A stretch of 64,000 nucleotides of DNA. Source: Imbricaverruca yamaguchii. Lineage: Eukaryota > Arthropoda > Thecostraca > Neoverrucidae. A program made the translations under genes and the position numbers. Numbering within the stretch: the stretch's first letter is position 1; each line of letters begins with the position of its first letter. Shown piece by piece: positions 61,801-64,000 of this stretch. Below the pieces are notes generated by a model. That model searched no databases and was not told the origin of the DNA. It was given only the letters and a program-made list of their open reading frames with translations. The stretch is taken from the NCBI GenBank assembly GCA_034440575.1, contig JAOTOL010001622.1, positions 336,001 through 400,000 of the forward strand, read 5' to 3'.

Positions 61801-62211
61801 TACACCCAAGTCCAACTTTTAACAAAGGACCCTGCGGAGTGGACCTTCCAATAGATGCCAGCCCGCCCATCGCCCTCGTGGATTGTGACCCCCCATGATT
61901 TCAAGAATCCTCCTATGCCTCAAAGTTCCTGTTGGGGAGTCAGCCGCCGCATTGTACGGTTCGACGGACTGCGCCAGAATCCAAGTAAAAATCACGCTTC
62001 CTGTTGGTAAGGAAAAATATGTTCGAAAATGTTATACATTCCGGGGTGACTGAAATCCTCCAGTTCATTTGTAATGCTTCTATGGGTGATTTTTAGTCGC
62101 TGTGGATGGGTGCTCGTTTAATTCCAGATTATTTAATACGTGCCAGCGTGATTTTGATATCGAATATTTCCGGTGTAAACACCGTTGCATAATTCGGCAA
62201 GCGCTCCTTGT

Positions 62212-62305
62212 TTTGGGGGGTCGCGCCCCCCCCCTCCCCGGGGGGGGGGGATTTGTGGTGTCCCCGCCCCCCCCCCCCCCCCCCCCCACCCCCCCCCCCC
62301 AATCT
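62212..62305. repeat. Alternating poly-G and poly-C tracts
   Basis: G7, C9, G10 and then long C runs within about 90 bp, able to form hairpins or quadruplexes. A TTAA follows CAGGGCCTG at 62336, like the MITE termini elsewhere, so this may be a decayed MITE end. Confidence 0.6.
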
Positions 62306-62339
62306 GCAATCCGTTTTAAGCACCCCAGGGCCTGTTAAT

Positions 62340-64000
62340 TCTGCATCACTGGATTAATCTCCATGAAAGAAAAAAATAGTCTTAGAACAAACTGCGCGGC
62401 AGATCGAATAGATTGCGTCAGGTTCAGTCGCCCTGTTGTGCCCGATGCAGTCGGTTGACGGCAGGCTTGCTACAGCCATCCTGCCTATGGAGTTACTGCG
62501 TGTGGCAGCAGTTCTCTCCCCCTCCCACCAAATCGGGGTCCATCATCACCACCGAACTGATTCGCTACTCTTCGCATGCATGCCGTACTGAAGTAAGATG
62601 AGAAGTGCGCATAATACATGAGCAGTTAAAAAAAACAAATGGCAGGATATGCTAAGAAGTAAAACCGCCTACAGATGATCCATACTCTGTGCTAATCAGG
62701 GACAGATGTAGGGAGAGTAGGGCAGTGGGCGCGCCATTTCCCCCTTCCCCATAGAAAGGTGGCGCCTCTCAGGCCGGCGAAAAGCTCGACTGCACATTTC
62801 ACTCTTTTTCGGATGTTCACCCAAAACGCCCTCTTCAGAAGAGCAGGCGTCTGGACGAAGGGATTGTTCAGTATGCGCAAGTGCACCTTACCCCCCCCCC
62901 CCACCCACACGCCCCACTCCTTCCGCTCGCCGAATATTTTTCCTTCGAGGAAATGCACCCCCGCCGACGGAGTTCCTGGATCGGCCCCGGGTGCCAACGC
63001 AATACCGTGAGTTGCCACCAGAACTGCGGTGAGTTTGCCGGCATCAGCCACCTGCACCCGTCAGCATGTAGAAGCCAGACCATACTCCGGAATTGATGCA
63101 GCACTAACACCAACGTGCAGCAGGACCAATGTATCATGGTAGAAGGGCACATCACGTGATCACAGAAATTGGAATGGCGGCAAGTGGAAACCGACATAAG
63201 AGGCACTGAGGCTGGAAGATCGACAACCTTGCACATTTTATTGTCAATGTGTCAGAACTGGCTTGATTGCTTGAAAGCGGGTTGATTACAAGTCAGCCAT
63301 TGGAAATGCCTTACTCTGAAAAACAGCATTGGGCAGACAAAAATATTTGGTTGACGATGTAAATAATAGCAGGCTGCCTTACATCAGTGTTCCGAGTGTT
63401 ATCCAATAACGCCTAAATGCACAATGAACTCGACAAGCAAACACGATTCATGTATTGTAGCGAAATACCTGCATGGCTTGCGAAGAAGAAACAGCCATTC
63501 GCGTAGTTAAACCGTAAAACACACCGACACGACACGAACGCTATTATAACACGTGTACCGTCAACAACAAAACAAGACTGACACCTCCATCTCGGCTATG
63601 TTTCGACGGGGCGAGACTGAGGGTCGAGCGAAACAGTCGGACCAATAGCTGCCGACCACCGGAGTAAGCCGAGTGCGCAGCATACGTCGGCATCTGCCCC
63701 GACACGACCTGACTGGTGCCGGTGGCCGCTGCCACCGTGAACGCCACGCAACACATCAGCTAGAGACACGATCACACTGCTGTCCAGACTTGCGAGCAAG
63801 CAACACACACACACGCACACGCGACACACGCACACGCGCAGAGATGCGCCAGACTCGATCCGTATCACCGTGTTGTGTCACGTGTCACCGTGTTGTGTCA
63901 CGCGTCACGCGTCCGCGACGCAGCTGCCGAGCCGCTTCAACAACACAACACGTGACGTGGTCCAGTGCGCCGCCTCCTGGAATGTCACGCGGGCAGGCTG
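62340..64000. other. Anonymous right end of the window
   Basis: No recognised gene. A short (CA)/(CACG) block lies at 63793-63838. A 19-bp repeat, GTGTTGTGTCACGTGTCAC and its variant, lies at 63873-63910, with an inverted match, CAACACAACACGTGACG, near 63941. Confidence 0.4.

Overview
This window is animal nuclear DNA, most likely from an arthropod. It has spliced genes, tRNA-derived SINEs, non-LTR retrotransposons of the I and CR1/jockey groups, TTAA-flanked MITEs and a great deal of tandem repeat. The arthropod call rests mainly on an adipokinetic hormone/red pigment-concentrating hormone (AKH/RPCH) precursor with arthropod-style architecture. I cannot name the species; a crustacean or chelicerate is possible.

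Two genes can be assembled from split exons. (1) MANF, an ER-stress neurotrophic factor, lies on the minus strand at the left edge. Its CDS exons are 4054-3964, 1496-1372 and 656-515, and the last exon(s) lie off the window. Six of the eight family cysteines are in register and the splice phases fit. (2) An AKH/RPCH-family neuropeptide precursor lies on the plus strand: exon 1 at 35203-35430 and exon 2 at 44133-44201, giving 98 residues across an intron of about 8.7 kb full of repeats. Its predicted hormone, pGlu-LQFSEGWTH-amide, is an unusual member of the family. A 50-bp minisatellite carrying 17 CACGTG E-boxes starts about 200 bp after its stop codon.

Layout: 1-4.4 kb MANF and its promoter. 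4.5-7.5 kb a DNA transposon with arms of about 800 bp in inverted orientation and a broken transposase-like gene. 8.2-9.5 kb a TTAA MITE. 9.9-11.6 kb a decayed non-LTR reverse transcriptase. 11.6-12.4 kb a second TTAA MITE. 12.5-13.5 kb a CR1-like fragment cut by (CT)n. 13.6-15.8 kb a decayed I-clade LINE. 15.9-17.6 kb a MITE, two SINEs and a CpG-rich possible promoter/first exon. 18-31 kb mostly anonymous DNA with MITE, minisatellite, SINE and Tc1-like remnants and a 1.4-kb CA-rich block. 31.6-32.7 kb a G-rich 22-bp minisatellite. 35.2-44.2 kb the AKH gene. 44.4-62 kb a run of unrelated GC-rich minisatellites (50, 33, 37, 33, 43 and 77 bp), dominated by a 5.4-kb 37-bp array with a higher-order repeat of about 2.34 kb.

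Most long open frames here are by-products of tandem repeats that lack stop codons. They are not genes. The two real genes have no evident functional link: MANF acts in the secretory pathway, and the AKH-like peptide is a secreted hormone.
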